A program made the translations under genes and the position numbers. A stretch of DNA of 64,000 bases from contig NZ_BCWN01000001.1 of assembly GCF_001592225.1 (NCBI RefSeq), positions 124,001-188,000 of the forward strand, written 5' to 3'. Every line of letters starts with the position of its first letter. The first letter of the stretch is position 1. Positions 33,485 to 41,833 of this stretch are shown here, piece after piece. The notes beneath the pieces were generated by a model. It made no database searches. It saw nothing but the letters and a program-made list of their open reading frames with translations, and was not told the origin of the DNA. Source of the DNA: Castellaniella caeni NBRC 101664 (GTDB lineage: Bacteria > Pseudomonadota > Gammaproteobacteria > Burkholderiales > Burkholderiaceae_B).

Positions 33485-34942
33485 ATGATTCCGCACATCA
33501 TCAACGGCAAAGAAGTCCAGAGCGCCGACACATTCGAGACCATCAACCCGGCCACGCAAGAAGTGCTGGCCGACGTCGCCTCGGGCGCCCGGGACGAAAT
33601 CAACCAGGCGGTCGCCGCCGCCAAAGAGGCTTTCCCGGCATGGGCTGCCACGCCGCAAAAAGAACGCGCGCGCATCCTGCACCGCCTGGGCGACCTGATC
33701 ACCGAGCACGTGCCCGAGCTGTCTGAAACCGAATCGCGCGACACCGGGCAGGTGATCTCCCAGACCGGCAAGGGGCTCGTCCCCCGCGCGGCGCACAACT
33801 TTCACTACTTTGCCGAAATGTGCCAGCAGGTCAACGGCCACACCTATCCGGTGGACGACGTGATGCTCAACTACACGCTCTACCACCCGGTCGGCGTGTG
33901 CGCGCTCATCTCGCCGTGGAACGTGCCCTTCATGACGGCCACCTGGAAAACCGCGCCTTGCCTGGCCTTCGGCAACACCGCCGTGCTGAAGATGAGCGAA
34001 CTCTCGCCGCTCACGGCCACGCGCCTGGGCCAGCTGGCGCTCGAAGCGGGCGTGCCGCCCGGCGTGCTCAACATCGTGCACGGCTTTGGCGCCCAGGCGG
34101 GCGAAGCACTGGTCGAACACCCCGACGTCAAGGCCATCTCGTTTACTGGCAGCACGGCCACCGGCACGCGCATCATCCAGCACGCGGGCCTGAAGAAATT
34201 TTCGATGGAACTGGGCGGCAAGAGCCCCTTCGTGGTCTTTGAAGACGCCGACTGGCAACGCGCCATGGATGCGGCGCTGTTCATGATCTTCTCGAACAAC
34301 GGCGAACGCTGCACGGCGGGCTCGCGCATCTTCGTGCAGCGCAGCATCTACGACCGCTTCGTGGCCGAATTCACACAGCGCGCCGCGCGCATCCCCGTGG
34401 GCGACCCCATGGATCCGCACACCATCGTGGGCCCGATGATCTCCAAAGGCCACCTGGACAAGGTGCGCCACTATATCGAGCTGGGCCCCAAAGAAGGGGC
34501 GGAAATCACCACCGGCGGTCTGGACGCCCCCGACCTGCCCGCGCACCTGCGGCAGGGCAACTTCGTGCGCCCCACGGTCTTTGCCAATGTGCGCAACGAC
34601 ATGGCCATCGCCCAGGACGAAATCTTCGGCCCCGTGGCCTGCCTCATCCCGTTTGAAGACGAGGCCGAGGCCGTGCGCATCGCCAACGATATCCGCTACG
34701 GCCTGTCGTCCTACGTCTGGACGCAAGATATCGGCAAGGCCCACCGCGTGGCCGCCAAGATCGAGGCCGGCATGTGCTTCGTCAACAGCCAGAACGTGCG
34801 CGACCTGCGCCAGCCCTTTGGCGGCACCAAGGCCTCGGGCACGGGTCGCGAAGGCGGCACCTGGAGCTACGAAGTCTTCCTCGAACCCAAGAACGTCTGC
34901 GTCTCCATGGGCTCACATCCGATTCCCCGCTGGGGCGTCTAA
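33485..34942 (+). CDS. hpaE: 5-carboxymethyl-2-hydroxymuconate semialdehyde dehydrogenase
   Basis: A 485-residue NAD-dependent aldehyde dehydrogenase that oxidises the product of HpaD. Active-site motifs are ELGGKSPFV (general base Glu) and NNGERCTAGSR (nucleophile Cys); SPWNVPFMTATWK and GSTATGT bind the cofactor. The C-terminal region (GTGREGG, SYEVFLEPKNVCVSMG) is typical of HpaE. Ribosome site AGGAG at 33471-33475. Length matches the family. Confidence 0.95.
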   Translation: MIPHIINGKEVQSADTFETINPATQEVLADVASGARDEINQAVAAAKEAFPAWAATPQKERARILHRLGDLITEHVPELSETESRDTGQVISQTGKGLVPRAAHNFHYFAEMCQQVNGHTYPVDDVMLNYTLYHPVGVCALISPWNVPFMTATWKTAPCLAFGNTAVLKMSELSPLTATRLGQLALEAGVPPGVLNIVHGFGAQAGEALVEHPDVKAISFTGSTATGTRIIQHAGLKKFSMELGGKSPFVVFEDADWQRAMDAALFMIFSNNGERCTAGSRIFVQRSIYDRFVAEFTQRAARIPVGDPMDPHTIVGPMISKGHLDKVRHYIELGPKEGAEITTGGLDAPDLPAHLRQGNFVRPTVFANVRNDMAIAQDEIFGPVACLIPFEDEAEAVRIANDIRYGLSSYVWTQDIGKAHRVAAKIEAGMCFVNSQNVRDLRQPFGGTKASGTGREGGTWSYEVFLEPKNVCVSMGSHPIPRWGV

Positions 34943-34963
34943 TCATTTTTCCAGGAGTCTGTC

Positions 34964-35839
34964 ATGGGGAAGCTGGCATTTGCCGCAAAAATCACGCACG
35001 TTCCATCCATGTATCTGTCCGAACTCGACGGCCCGCACAAGGGTTGCCGCCAGGCGGCCATCGACGGCCACCACGAGATCGGACGGCGCTGCCGCGAGCT
35101 GGGCGTGGACACCTTCGTCGTCTTCGACGTGCATTGGCTGGTGAATTCCGAATACCACATCAACTGCGCGCCGCGCTTCGAGGCTACCTACACCAGCAAC
35201 GAGCTGCCGCACTTCATCAAGAACATGCACTATGCCTATGACGGCAACCCGGCGCTGGGGATCGCCATCGGCCAGGCCGCCAACGACATGGGCATCGCAA
35301 CGCGCGCGCACAGCGAGACTTCGCTTGATCTCGAATACGGCACGCTGGTGCCCATGCGCTACATGAACGCCGACCAGCATTTCAAGGTCGTGTCGATCGC
35401 GGCCTGGTGCGCCTGGCACGACCTGCGCGAGAGCGAACGCTTCGGACTGGCGGTGCGCCGCGCCATCGAAGAGCGCTACGACGGTACGGTCGCCATCCTG
35501 GCGAGCGGCTCGCTGTCGCATCATTTCAGCAACAACGGCAAGGCCGCCGAGTACATGCACAAGGTCTGGGATCCTTTCCTCGAAGAAACTGATCGTCACG
35601 TGATCGAACTTTGGAAAAAAGGCGACTGGGCCACCTTCCACGGCATGCTGCCCATGTATGCCGAGAAATGCTGGGGCGAAGGCAATATGCACGACACCGC
35701 CATGCTGCTGGGCGCGATGGGCGGCAAAGCCTACGACCAAAAGGTGGAAATCCTCACCCCCTACTTCGGCAGTTCGGGCACCGGGCAGATCAATGCCGTG
35801 TTCCCGGTCAGCCCCCTGCCGCACACCGCCGAGGCCTGA
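34964..35839 (+). CDS. hpaD: 3,4-dihydroxyphenylacetate 2,3-dioxygenase
   Basis: A 291-residue class III (LigB-type) extradiol dioxygenase that opens the ring of homoprotocatechuate with Fe(II) and O2. Metal ligands His12 (KITHVPS) and His57 (FDVHWL) are present, as are the second-sphere SGSLSHHF motif and the C-terminal FGSSGTGQINAVFP. Ribosome site CAGGAG at 34952-34957. The family form (LigB-type rather than vicinal-oxygen-chelate) is that of enteric HpaD/HpcB. Confidence 0.94.
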   Translation: MGKLAFAAKITHVPSMYLSELDGPHKGCRQAAIDGHHEIGRRCRELGVDTFVVFDVHWLVNSEYHINCAPRFEATYTSNELPHFIKNMHYAYDGNPALGIAIGQAANDMGIATRAHSETSLDLEYGTLVPMRYMNADQHFKVVSIAAWCAWHDLRESERFGLAVRRAIEERYDGTVAILASGSLSHHFSNNGKAAEYMHKVWDPFLEETDRHVIELWKKGDWATFHGMLPMYAEKCWGEGNMHDTAMLLGAMGGKAYDQKVEILTPYFGSSGTGQINAVFPVSPLPHTAEA

Positions 35840-35841
35840 GC

Positions 35842-36249
35842 ATGCCGCACCTGACCATCGAATACAGCGCCAATCTGCGCCCCCAGACGGACATGCCCGC
35901 CTTGCTCAAGCATCTGTCGGACGTGCTGCAGGCGGTGCGTTCCGCCGAAGGCGAACACATCTATCCGCTGGGCGGCATCCGCGTGCGCGCCATCCCCTGC
36001 GAAGACTACTGCATCGCGGGCGGCCAGGTGCCCGAGGCGGGCTTCGTGCACGGGGCCCTGCGCATCGGCGGGGGCCGTTCGCTGGATGTCTTGAAAACCA
36101 CCGGCGACCAGGTATTCGACGCCATCAAGGCGCACTTTGCCCCGCTGTTCGAGCGGCAGCCCCTGGCCCTGTCCTTCGTCATTGACGAGTTCGCGCCGCC
36201 GGGCAGTTGGAAGCAGAACAACCTCCATCGTCTGTTGAAAAAGGACTAA
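35842..36249 (+). CDS. hpaF: 5-carboxymethyl-2-hydroxymuconate isomerase
   Basis: A 135-residue tautomerase-superfamily enzyme. Mature N-terminal Pro ([12 protein letters not shown]) is the catalytic base, and the length matches HpaF/HpcD. It converts the dicarboxylic enol produced by HpaE to its oxo form. It starts 2 bases after the hpaD stop and ends 1 base before hpaH. Confidence 0.93.
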   Translation: MPHLTIEYSANLRPQTDMPALLKHLSDVLQAVRSAEGEHIYPLGGIRVRAIPCEDYCIAGGQVPEAGFVHGALRIGGGRSLDVLKTTGDQVFDAIKAHFAPLFERQPLALSFVIDEFAPPGSWKQNNLHRLLKKD

Positions 36250-36250
36250 C

Positions 36251-37054
36251 GTGCTCAAGCAAGAAACCATCACCGCGCTGGCGCAAGAGCTGTACGCGGC
36301 ACGCAAGGCGCGCACGCAGATCCGCCACCTCTCGGCGCGCTATCCCGACATGACGATCGCCGACGGCTACAGCATCCAGCGCGCCTGGGTCGCGCTGGAA
36401 AAGGCCGATGGCCGGGTGGCACGTGGGCGCAAGATCGGTCTGACATCACGCGCCATGCAGAAGTCGTCGCAGATCACCGAACCGGACTACGCCCCGCTCA
36501 TGGACGACATGTTCTTCGAGCAAAACGGCGACATCCCCTTCGAGCATTTCATCAAGCCGCGCGTCGAAGTCGAGCTGGCCTTCGTCCTCAAGCACGACCT
36601 CAAGGGGCCGGGCGTGACGCTGTTCGACGTGCTGCGCGCCACCGAATACGTGGTGCCGGCGCTGGAAATCATCGATGCCCGCATCGAGCAGCACGACCGC
36701 GACACGGGCAAGCCGCGCAAGGTGACCGACACCATTTCCGACTTTGCCGCCAACGCCGGCATCGTGCTGGGCGGCACACCGATGCCGCCCGATGCGCTGG
36801 ACATCCGCCGCGTGGGCGCCGCCCTGTTTCGCAACGGCACCATCGAAGAAACCGGGCTCGCCATCGGCGTGCTGGGCCATCCCGCCACGGGCATCGTCTG
36901 GCTGGCCAACAAAATTGCCCCCTACGACGAACAGCTGTACGCGGGCGACGTCGTGCTTGCCGGCTCTTTCACGCGCCCGGTCGAGGCCGAGCGCGGCGAT
37001 ACGATTCATGCCGATTACGGCGAACTGGGCAGCGTGTCCTTTCGCTTTGTCTAA
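36251..37054 (+). CDS. hpaH: 2-oxo-hept-4-ene-1,7-dioate hydratase
   Basis: A 267-residue hydratase of the MhpD/HpaH family that adds water across the double bond before the aldolase step. Family motifs: [12 protein letters not shown] near residue 60, [13 protein letters not shown], the metal ligand region [12 protein letters not shown] (E-x-E) and GNGTIEETG-like [10 protein letters not shown]. The gene starts with GTG at 36251 (…GACTAACGTG), 1 base after hpaF. Length is as usual. Confidence 0.94.
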   Translation: MLKQETITALAQELYAARKARTQIRHLSARYPDMTIADGYSIQRAWVALEKADGRVARGRKIGLTSRAMQKSSQITEPDYAPLMDDMFFEQNGDIPFEHFIKPRVEVELAFVLKHDLKGPGVTLFDVLRATEYVVPALEIIDARIEQHDRDTGKPRKVTDTISDFAANAGIVLGGTPMPPDALDIRRVGAALFRNGTIEETGLAIGVLGHPATGIVWLANKIAPYDEQLYAGDVVLAGSFTRPVEAERGDTIHADYGELGSVSFRFV

Positions 37055-37065
37055 GAGACCTCACC

Positions 37066-37833
37066 ATGCAATTGAAAACCAACGCATTCAAGGCGGCCCT
37101 GAAATCCGGCCCGGCCCAGATCGGCTACTGGGTGGGTACGGGCGACCCCTACGTCACGGAAATCTTCGCCAGCACCGGTTTCGACTGGCTGCTCATCGAC
37201 GGCGAGCACGGCCCCAACGACCTGCGCTCCACCTTGTCGCAGCTGCAGGCCATGGCCGCCTACCCCACGCACCCGGTCGTACGTCCGGTCAAGGGTGACG
37301 CTGCCATCCTCAAGCAGCTGCTCGACATCGGGGTGCAAAACTTCCTCATCCCCATGGTTGAGACCGCCGAGCAGGCACAGGCGCTGGTGCGAGCCACCCG
37401 CTACCCGCCAGCGGGCGTGCGCGGCGTGGGCACTGCGCTGGCCCGGGCATCCGCATGGAAGCAAATCCCCGACTACCTGCAGCGCGCCAACGACGAAATC
37501 TGCCTGCTGCTGCAAGTGGAATCCGCCACCGCGCTCGAACACCTGGACGCCATTGCCGCCACCGATGGCGTGGACGGCGTGTTCTTCGGCCCCGCCGACC
37601 TCGCCGCCTCGATGGGTCATCTCACCGACCCAGGCCACCCCGACGTGAAAGCCGCCATCGACGACGGCATCCGCCGCGTGCAGGCGCACGGCAAGGCCGC
37701 CGGCATCCTGATGCTCGACGAACAACGCGCCCACCACTACCTCGATCTCGGCGCACGCTTCGTCGCCGTCGGTGTGGACACCATCTCGATCGTCGGCGCC
37801 GCCAAGGCCGTGCTGAACAAGTACCGCAACTGA
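37066..37833 (+). CDS. hpaI: 4-hydroxy-2-oxoheptanedioate aldolase
   Basis: A 255-residue class II aldolase of the HpaI/GarL family that splits 4-hydroxy-2-oxoheptanedioate to pyruvate and succinic semialdehyde. Motifs seen: [33 protein letters not shown]-like [30 protein letters not shown] (metal Glu) and [12 protein letters not shown]. It is the last gene of the operon, followed 9 bases later by a strong terminator. No succinic semialdehyde dehydrogenase is in the window. Confidence 0.94.
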   Translation: MQLKTNAFKAALKSGPAQIGYWVGTGDPYVTEIFASTGFDWLLIDGEHGPNDLRSTLSQLQAMAAYPTHPVVRPVKGDAAILKQLLDIGVQNFLIPMVETAEQAQALVRATRYPPAGVRGVGTALARASAWKQIPDYLQRANDEICLLLQVESATALEHLDAIAATDGVDGVFFGPADLAASMGHLTDPGHPDVKAAIDDGIRRVQAHGKAAGILMLDEQRAHHYLDLGARFVAVGVDTISIVGAAKAVLNKYRN

Positions 37834-37842
37834 AATTTTTAC

Positions 37843-37896
37843 GCAGCCAGAAAAAGGCCCGAAGCAAGATTTTGCTTCGGGCCTTTTTCTGGCTGC
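37843..37896. terminator. Bidirectional terminator after hpaI
   Basis: Arms 37843-37867 and 37872-37896 are perfectly complementary over 25 bp with a 4-base loop. Each arm contains an A5/T5 run inside a GC-rich stem (AAAAAGGCCCG / CGGGCCTTTTT). It can stop transcripts from hpaI and, in the other direction, the TRAP operon. Confidence 0.85.
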
Positions 37897-38051
37897 TGAT
37901 GCCCCGGAAGCTGGGCGGCACGCCCCGCCCGGACGCAAGGATTGATTACCGGCCAAGCAAAAATGGCCCCTCCCAGATGAACAACTGCCCCCGGAAATCG
38001 GCGCGATGTCCAATGACCGGGATCTGTGCGTGCCCAGGTAAATGCCGAGCC

Positions 38052-39377
38052 TCAGTTGGTCGGCAACAGCATCAGCGTCAACATCGGCACGGAGGCCAGC
38101 AGTACCACCCGCACCAGATCGGCGCACAAGAACGGCCCGATGCCCCGGCTGACGGTGGCCAGTGTCGTGCCCTTGCTGAACTTCTGCACGATGAAGAGGT
38201 TCATCCCCACAGGCGGCGTGATCAGGCCGATTTCCACCACCATCAGCGCAATGACGCCGAACCAGATCGAAATCTGCGACTGGGTGAGGCCAAAGAACGG
38301 CAGGCCGACCATGACCGGATAGAAGATGGGGATGGTCAGCAGGATCATGGAGAGCGAATCCATGACGCAGCCCAGCAGCAGGTAGATGACGAGGATGGCG
38401 GCCAGCACCACGTACGGTGCCAGGCCGATGGTGGTGACCCATTCGGCCAGGTCGCTGGGCATGCGGCTGAGCGCCAGGCCGCTGTTGAGCAGGTCGGCGC
38501 CCATGACCACCAGGTAGATCATGGCCGTGGCTTCGGCCGTGCCCAGGATGCTGCGATACAGGCCGGGCCAGCGCATGCCGCCGCGGATCACGGCGTACAG
38601 CCCGCAGGCCGCCGCGGCGATGGAGGCCGCTTCGGTGAGATTTGCCCAGCCGCCATAGATGCCGTAGATGACGACGACGAAAACCAGCGCCACCGGCGAG
38701 ACTTCGACCAGCGAACGCAAGCGCGTGGGCCAATCAGCACGCGGCACCGGCGGGATGTCGCGCATCTGGCGCGTGGCCATGATCTTGACCACGACGAAAT
38801 AGCCCAACATCGCAATGATGCCTGGGATCACCGCCGCGACGAAGAGCTTGGCGATCGACTCTTGCACCAGCACGCCGTAGACGATGAGCGGCACGGAGGG
38901 CGGGATGAGAATGCCCAGCGTGCCGCCTGCGGCCACGGTGCCCGCCGCCAGCTTGGGCGGATAGTTGTGGCGCCGCAGTTCGGGCAGGGCCACTTGGCTC
39001 ATGGTGGCGGCCGTGGCCAGCGAAGAGCCGCAGATGGCGCCAAAGCCTGCGCAGGCGCCGATGGCGGCCATACCCAGACCACCGCGCCAATGGCCGATGA
39101 AGGCCGAGGCCGCCCGGAACAGCGCGCGCGACAGGCCGCCGTGGATGGCGAACTGCCCCATGATGAGAAACAGCGGAATCACCGCCAGGTCGTAGTCCGA
39201 AAAGCGGGCGTACACCAGGCCATTGATGGTGTACAGCAAGGCGTTGGTGTCGCCGTGATTGACGACGAGATACAGCGCCGCGCCGGCCAGGAACATGCCG
39301 ATGCCGACGTAGACGCGCAGCGCCAGAAAGCCCAACAGGACGGCCAGAACAATCAGGCCCAGTTCAATGCTGCCCAT
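38052..39377 (-). CDS. dctM: TRAP transporter large permease (DctM)
   Basis: A 441-residue membrane protein of the TRAP large subunit family with about 12 segments. Signatures are GQFAIHGGLSRALF, GACAGFGAICGSSLATAATM and TLGILIPPSVPLIVYG (the conserved IPPS). With DctQ and DctP it imports an organic acid driven by Na+. Its start overlaps the dctQ stop by 14 bases. It sits head-to-head at the terminator with the hpa operon and shares the HpaR motif upstream of dctP, so the cargo is probably the aromatic acid itself. Confidence 0.92.
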   Translation of the reverse strand: MGSIELGLIVLAVLLGFLALRVYVGIGMFLAGAALYLVVNHGDTNALLYTINGLVYARFSDYDLAVIPLFLIMGQFAIHGGLSRALFRAASAFIGHWRGGLGMAAIGACAGFGAICGSSLATAATMSQVALPELRRHNYPPKLAAGTVAAGGTLGILIPPSVPLIVYGVLVQESIAKLFVAAVIPGIIAMLGYFVVVKIMATRQMRDIPPVPRADWPTRLRSLVEVSPVALVFVVVIYGIYGGWANLTEAASIAAAACGLYAVIRGGMRWPGLYRSILGTAEATAMIYLVVMGADLLNSGLALSRMPSDLAEWVTTIGLAPYVVLAAILVIYLLLGCVMDSLSMILLTIPIFYPVMVGLPFFGLTQSQISIWFGVIALMVVEIGLITPPVGMNLFIVQKFSKGTTLATVSRGIGPFLCADLVRVVLLASVPMLTLMLLPTN

Positions 39378-39888
39378 CGATCACCTCGTCTCCGGTATCA
39401 ATTTCGTGGGGGACTGCGATGCCTTCCGCCGCCAGGCCGGCGCGATACAGCCCGCACAAGGTCAGCAGGGCAAAGCTGGGCAGCATGAGCCCTTGCGGGA
39501 TCCACAGCGGCACCATCAGCATGGTGGAAGTTTCCATATTGTGATAGCTCTCGAGCGTGAGCAGCCCGGTGCGCCAGCAGATGAAGGCCGATACGACGGC
39601 CAGGGACAGATGGCAGAGCGTGAGCAGAAAGCGGTTGACTGCTTCGGGGAAAATCCCCGCCAGCAGATCCACGCGAATGTGGTTGTCGCCGATCTCGCAC
39701 AGCGGCAGGAAGGCGGCCACCGCGACGGCGACCACCATTTCCAGCAGTTCGATGTCGCCCGGGATGGGGGCCGAGAAGAGCTTGCGCCCCACCAGCGAGA
39801 CGATGGACATCGCCACGATGGCCAGCACGGCCATGCCGCCGATCAGGGCAAAGCCCACCGACAAGCGCCGTAAGATATTTCCAAGCAT
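39364..39888 (-). CDS. dctQ: TRAP transporter small permease (DctQ)
   Basis: A 174-residue four-segment membrane protein of the DctQ family. The usual motifs are SIVSLVGRKLFSAPIPGDIE (first loop) and EIGDNHIRVDLL. ATG at 39888 has a GGAG fifteen bases upstream; an in-frame start at 39909 is possible. It couples DctP to DctM. A hairpin in front of it may lower its expression relative to DctP. Confidence 0.88.
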   Translation of the reverse strand: MLGNILRRLSVGFALIGGMAVLAIVAMSIVSLVGRKLFSAPIPGDIELLEMVVAVAVAAFLPLCEIGDNHIRVDLLAGIFPEAVNRFLLTLCHLSLAVVSAFICWRTGLLTLESYHNMETSTMLMVPLWIPQGLMLPSFALLTLCGLYRAGLAAEGIAVPHEIDTGDEVIDGQH

Positions 39889-39916
39889 GATGTGATTGCT
39901 CCTGGGCAACCAGAAA

Positions 39917-39942
39917 ACGACGCACCGTTCCGGGTGCGTCGT
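39917..39942 (-). terminator. Hairpin between dctP and dctQ (attenuator candidate)
   Basis: ACGACGCACC / GGTGCGTCGT form a perfect 10-bp stem with a 6-base loop; on the minus strand it is followed by TTTCTGG. It would partially end transcripts after dctP, giving more binding protein than permease. Confidence 0.65.
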
Positions 39943-39971
39943 TCAGGATGCCGGCGTCGAATGTCAGCCTA

Positions 39972-41039
39972 TCAATGCACCAGCGCGGGTGCCTGTTCCT
40001 TGACCAGCTTTTCCAGGCCGTCGTACAAGGCCTGCTTGTCAACGTTTTTCACCTTGGCGGCCAGCCATTCATCGACCACCGGCTGCGACTTCGCCTTCAA
40101 CGCCGCATAGGTATCGGCCGACCAGCTGTTGACGTGCTGCTTCGGATTGGCGGAAATGGTCTTGACCACCTGCGCCGTGGCCTTGTCCCAGGCGGCGGCA
40201 AAGCGCATGGTGAGCGCCTCGCCGCTGTACTTGTCGAGAATCGCCCGCAAGTCAGCGGGCAGACCCTCGTAGCGCTGTTTGTTCATCAGCACGGCCAGCG
40301 TCGTGATGGTGGTGGCCGCCTGATTGGGGCCGGTTTGCGTGTGATAGAAGGTGGTTTCGTCCAGCTTGGTGGGCGGCACGACTTCCCAGGCGGCCAGGGC
40401 GCCGTCGAGCACGCCCTTGGACAGGGAATCGGCGATCTGCGACGGCGGCATGCTGACCGGCGTGGCCCCCACCGATTCGAGGAAGCGCGAGGCCAGGCGC
40501 GTGGATGCCCGGATGCGCAGCCCCTTTAGGTCGTCCACCGTCTTGACGTCTTTCTTGGTGGTGTGCAGCGTGCCGCCCACGTCGCTATAGACGGCCAGCA
40601 CCTTATAGGGCGTGAAGTCGTCCTTGCCGTAGGTGGTGGCGTAATCCCAGATGATCTTGCTGGCCGCCTGGCCGTTGTCGGGCAGCATGAAAGGCAGTTC
40701 GAGCACTTCGCTGCGCGGGAAGCTGCCTGCGGAATAACCCAGGGCCGTCCAGACAATGTCCACGACCCCATGACGCACCTGGTCGTTGAGCTGCGAGGGC
40801 TTGCCACCCAGCTGCATGGACGGGTAGATTTCGCACTGGATGCGGCCTTTGGACTCGGTCTTGAGATCGTTGCACCAGGGCTCGATCACATTGACCTGGG
40901 CATTGGAATTGGCAGGCAGGAAATGTTCGAAACGCAGTGTGACCGTATCGTCCTTGGCATTTGCCACCCCCGTCCCAAACAGGCTGGCCGATGCGAAAAC
41001 GGCGGCCCACGCCGCAACACGTTTGGCTTTGAAGTGCAT
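39972..41039 (-). CDS. dctP: TRAP transporter substrate-binding protein (DctP)
   Basis: A 355-residue periplasmic binding protein. Signal peptide (~1-28: AWAAVFASASLFGTGVANA, cleaved after ANA). The mature start TVTLRFEHFLPANSNAQVNV and the conserved DLKGLRIRASTRLASRF with the ligand-binding Arg are typical of DctP. ATG 41039 is first of the transporter operon (dctP-dctQ-dctM). An HpaR-like motif lies 27 bases upstream of the start codon. Confidence 0.92.
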   Translation of the reverse strand: MHFKAKRVAAWAAVFASASLFGTGVANAKDDTVTLRFEHFLPANSNAQVNVIEPWCNDLKTESKGRIQCEIYPSMQLGGKPSQLNDQVRHGVVDIVWTALGYSAGSFPRSEVLELPFMLPDNGQAASKIIWDYATTYGKDDFTPYKVLAVYSDVGGTLHTTKKDVKTVDDLKGLRIRASTRLASRFLESVGATPVSMPPSQIADSLSKGVLDGALAAWEVVPPTKLDETTFYHTQTGPNQAATTITTLAVLMNKQRYEGLPADLRAILDKYSGEALTMRFAAAWDKATAQVVKTISANPKQHVNSWSADTYAALKAKSQPVVDEWLAAKVKNVDKQALYDGLEKLVKEQAPALVH

Positions 41040-41065
41040 GATGTCTCCATGAGAGTCGTGATTTC

Positions 41066-41079
41066 ACTAACATGTAAAC
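41066..41079. promoter_or_regulatory. HpaR-type operator 2 (upstream of TRAP operon)
   Basis: ACTAACATGTAAAC agrees with GCTAACATGTTAGC at 11 of 14 positions. It lies just upstream of dctP, and a TATAGT-like -10 sequence on the minus strand is next to it. Confidence 0.5.
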
Positions 41080-41223
41080 TATATCGTGCACAATCAGCCT
41101 TTGATATGGCGGAAATCCCTAATATTTAAGTGTTCAAGAATCTGAAGCGACGCGCGCATACAGACGCTTGATCGCTGTGGTCAGCCCCGCGCGTGCCGGG
41201 CCCACCCGCAGCCTGGGCTGCGG

Positions 41224-41706
41224 CTAGGCCGGATCGGCCAGGACGTCGATCTCGGGCAAGGCCACATTGGGAATGCTGTCAGTAGGCGCCGCCAGCAGCA
41301 GATCGAGCAACTCGTAGGCCTGGTGGACGAGCCCGCTGCCGATCGTCTGTTCGAGCAGGCGGTACTGCGCCTCGATCAACGGCGCGATCTGCTGATACAG
41401 GCGCTGCCCTTCGGGCGACAACCGGATGATGACGCGCCGCCGGTCGTGCGCCACACGGGTACGCGTCACCAGGCCCATGGTCTGCAGCCGCGCTAATACG
41501 CCCACCATGCTGGGGCTGAGGATGACGCAGGCGTCACACAGTTGATTGGGTTCGGCCGACCCTTGCTCGCCCAGCTCGCGCACGATGCGCCATTGCTGCT
41601 CGGTCAGGTTGAAGTGATTGAGAATGGGCCGAAAATGAGACAGCAAAGATTCGCGCGCCTTCAGCAATAATTGTGGAAGATTGCGCTTGGTGATGTCCGC
41701 CGCCAT
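41224..41706 (-). CDS. hpaR: MarR-family regulator of the hpa cluster (HpaR-like)
   Basis: A 160-residue MarR regulator. The segment FRPILNHFNLTEQQWRIVRELGEQG is characteristic of HpaR/HpcR, repressors of the 4-hydroxyphenylacetate or homoprotocatechuate pathway that are released by the aromatic substrate. Winged helix ~45-105 with the wing AHDRRRVIIRLS. ATG 41706 follows CGGAGC; an upstream ATG at 41742 is possible. The same palindromic motif lies in front of its own gene, the TRAP operon and the hydroxylase-hpa operon. Confidence 0.85.
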   Translation of the reverse strand: MAADITKRNLPQLLLKARESLLSHFRPILNHFNLTEQQWRIVRELGEQGSAEPNQLCDACVILSPSMVGVLARLQTMGLVTRTRVAHDRRRVIIRLSPEGQRLYQQIAPLIEAQYRLLEQTIGSGLVHQAYELLDLLLAAPTDSIPNVALPEIDVLADPA

Positions 41707-41734
41707 GAAAGATGCTCCGCAAGAGACGTGTTTC

Positions 41735-41748
41735 TCTAGCATGTTAGC
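41735..41748. promoter_or_regulatory. HpaR-type operator 3 (autoregulatory)
   Basis: TCTAGCATGTTAGC agrees with GCTAACATGTTAGC at 12 of 14 positions and lies 28 bases upstream of the hpaR start codon. Confidence 0.55.
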
Positions 41749-41833
41749 ATCCAGGCCCGCGCCTGGCACCTTTCGCGTGACACGATGGCATCTTCCGGCC
41801 CGGCGGGCGCAGCCCGCGCGGCGGCGCCCCGGC

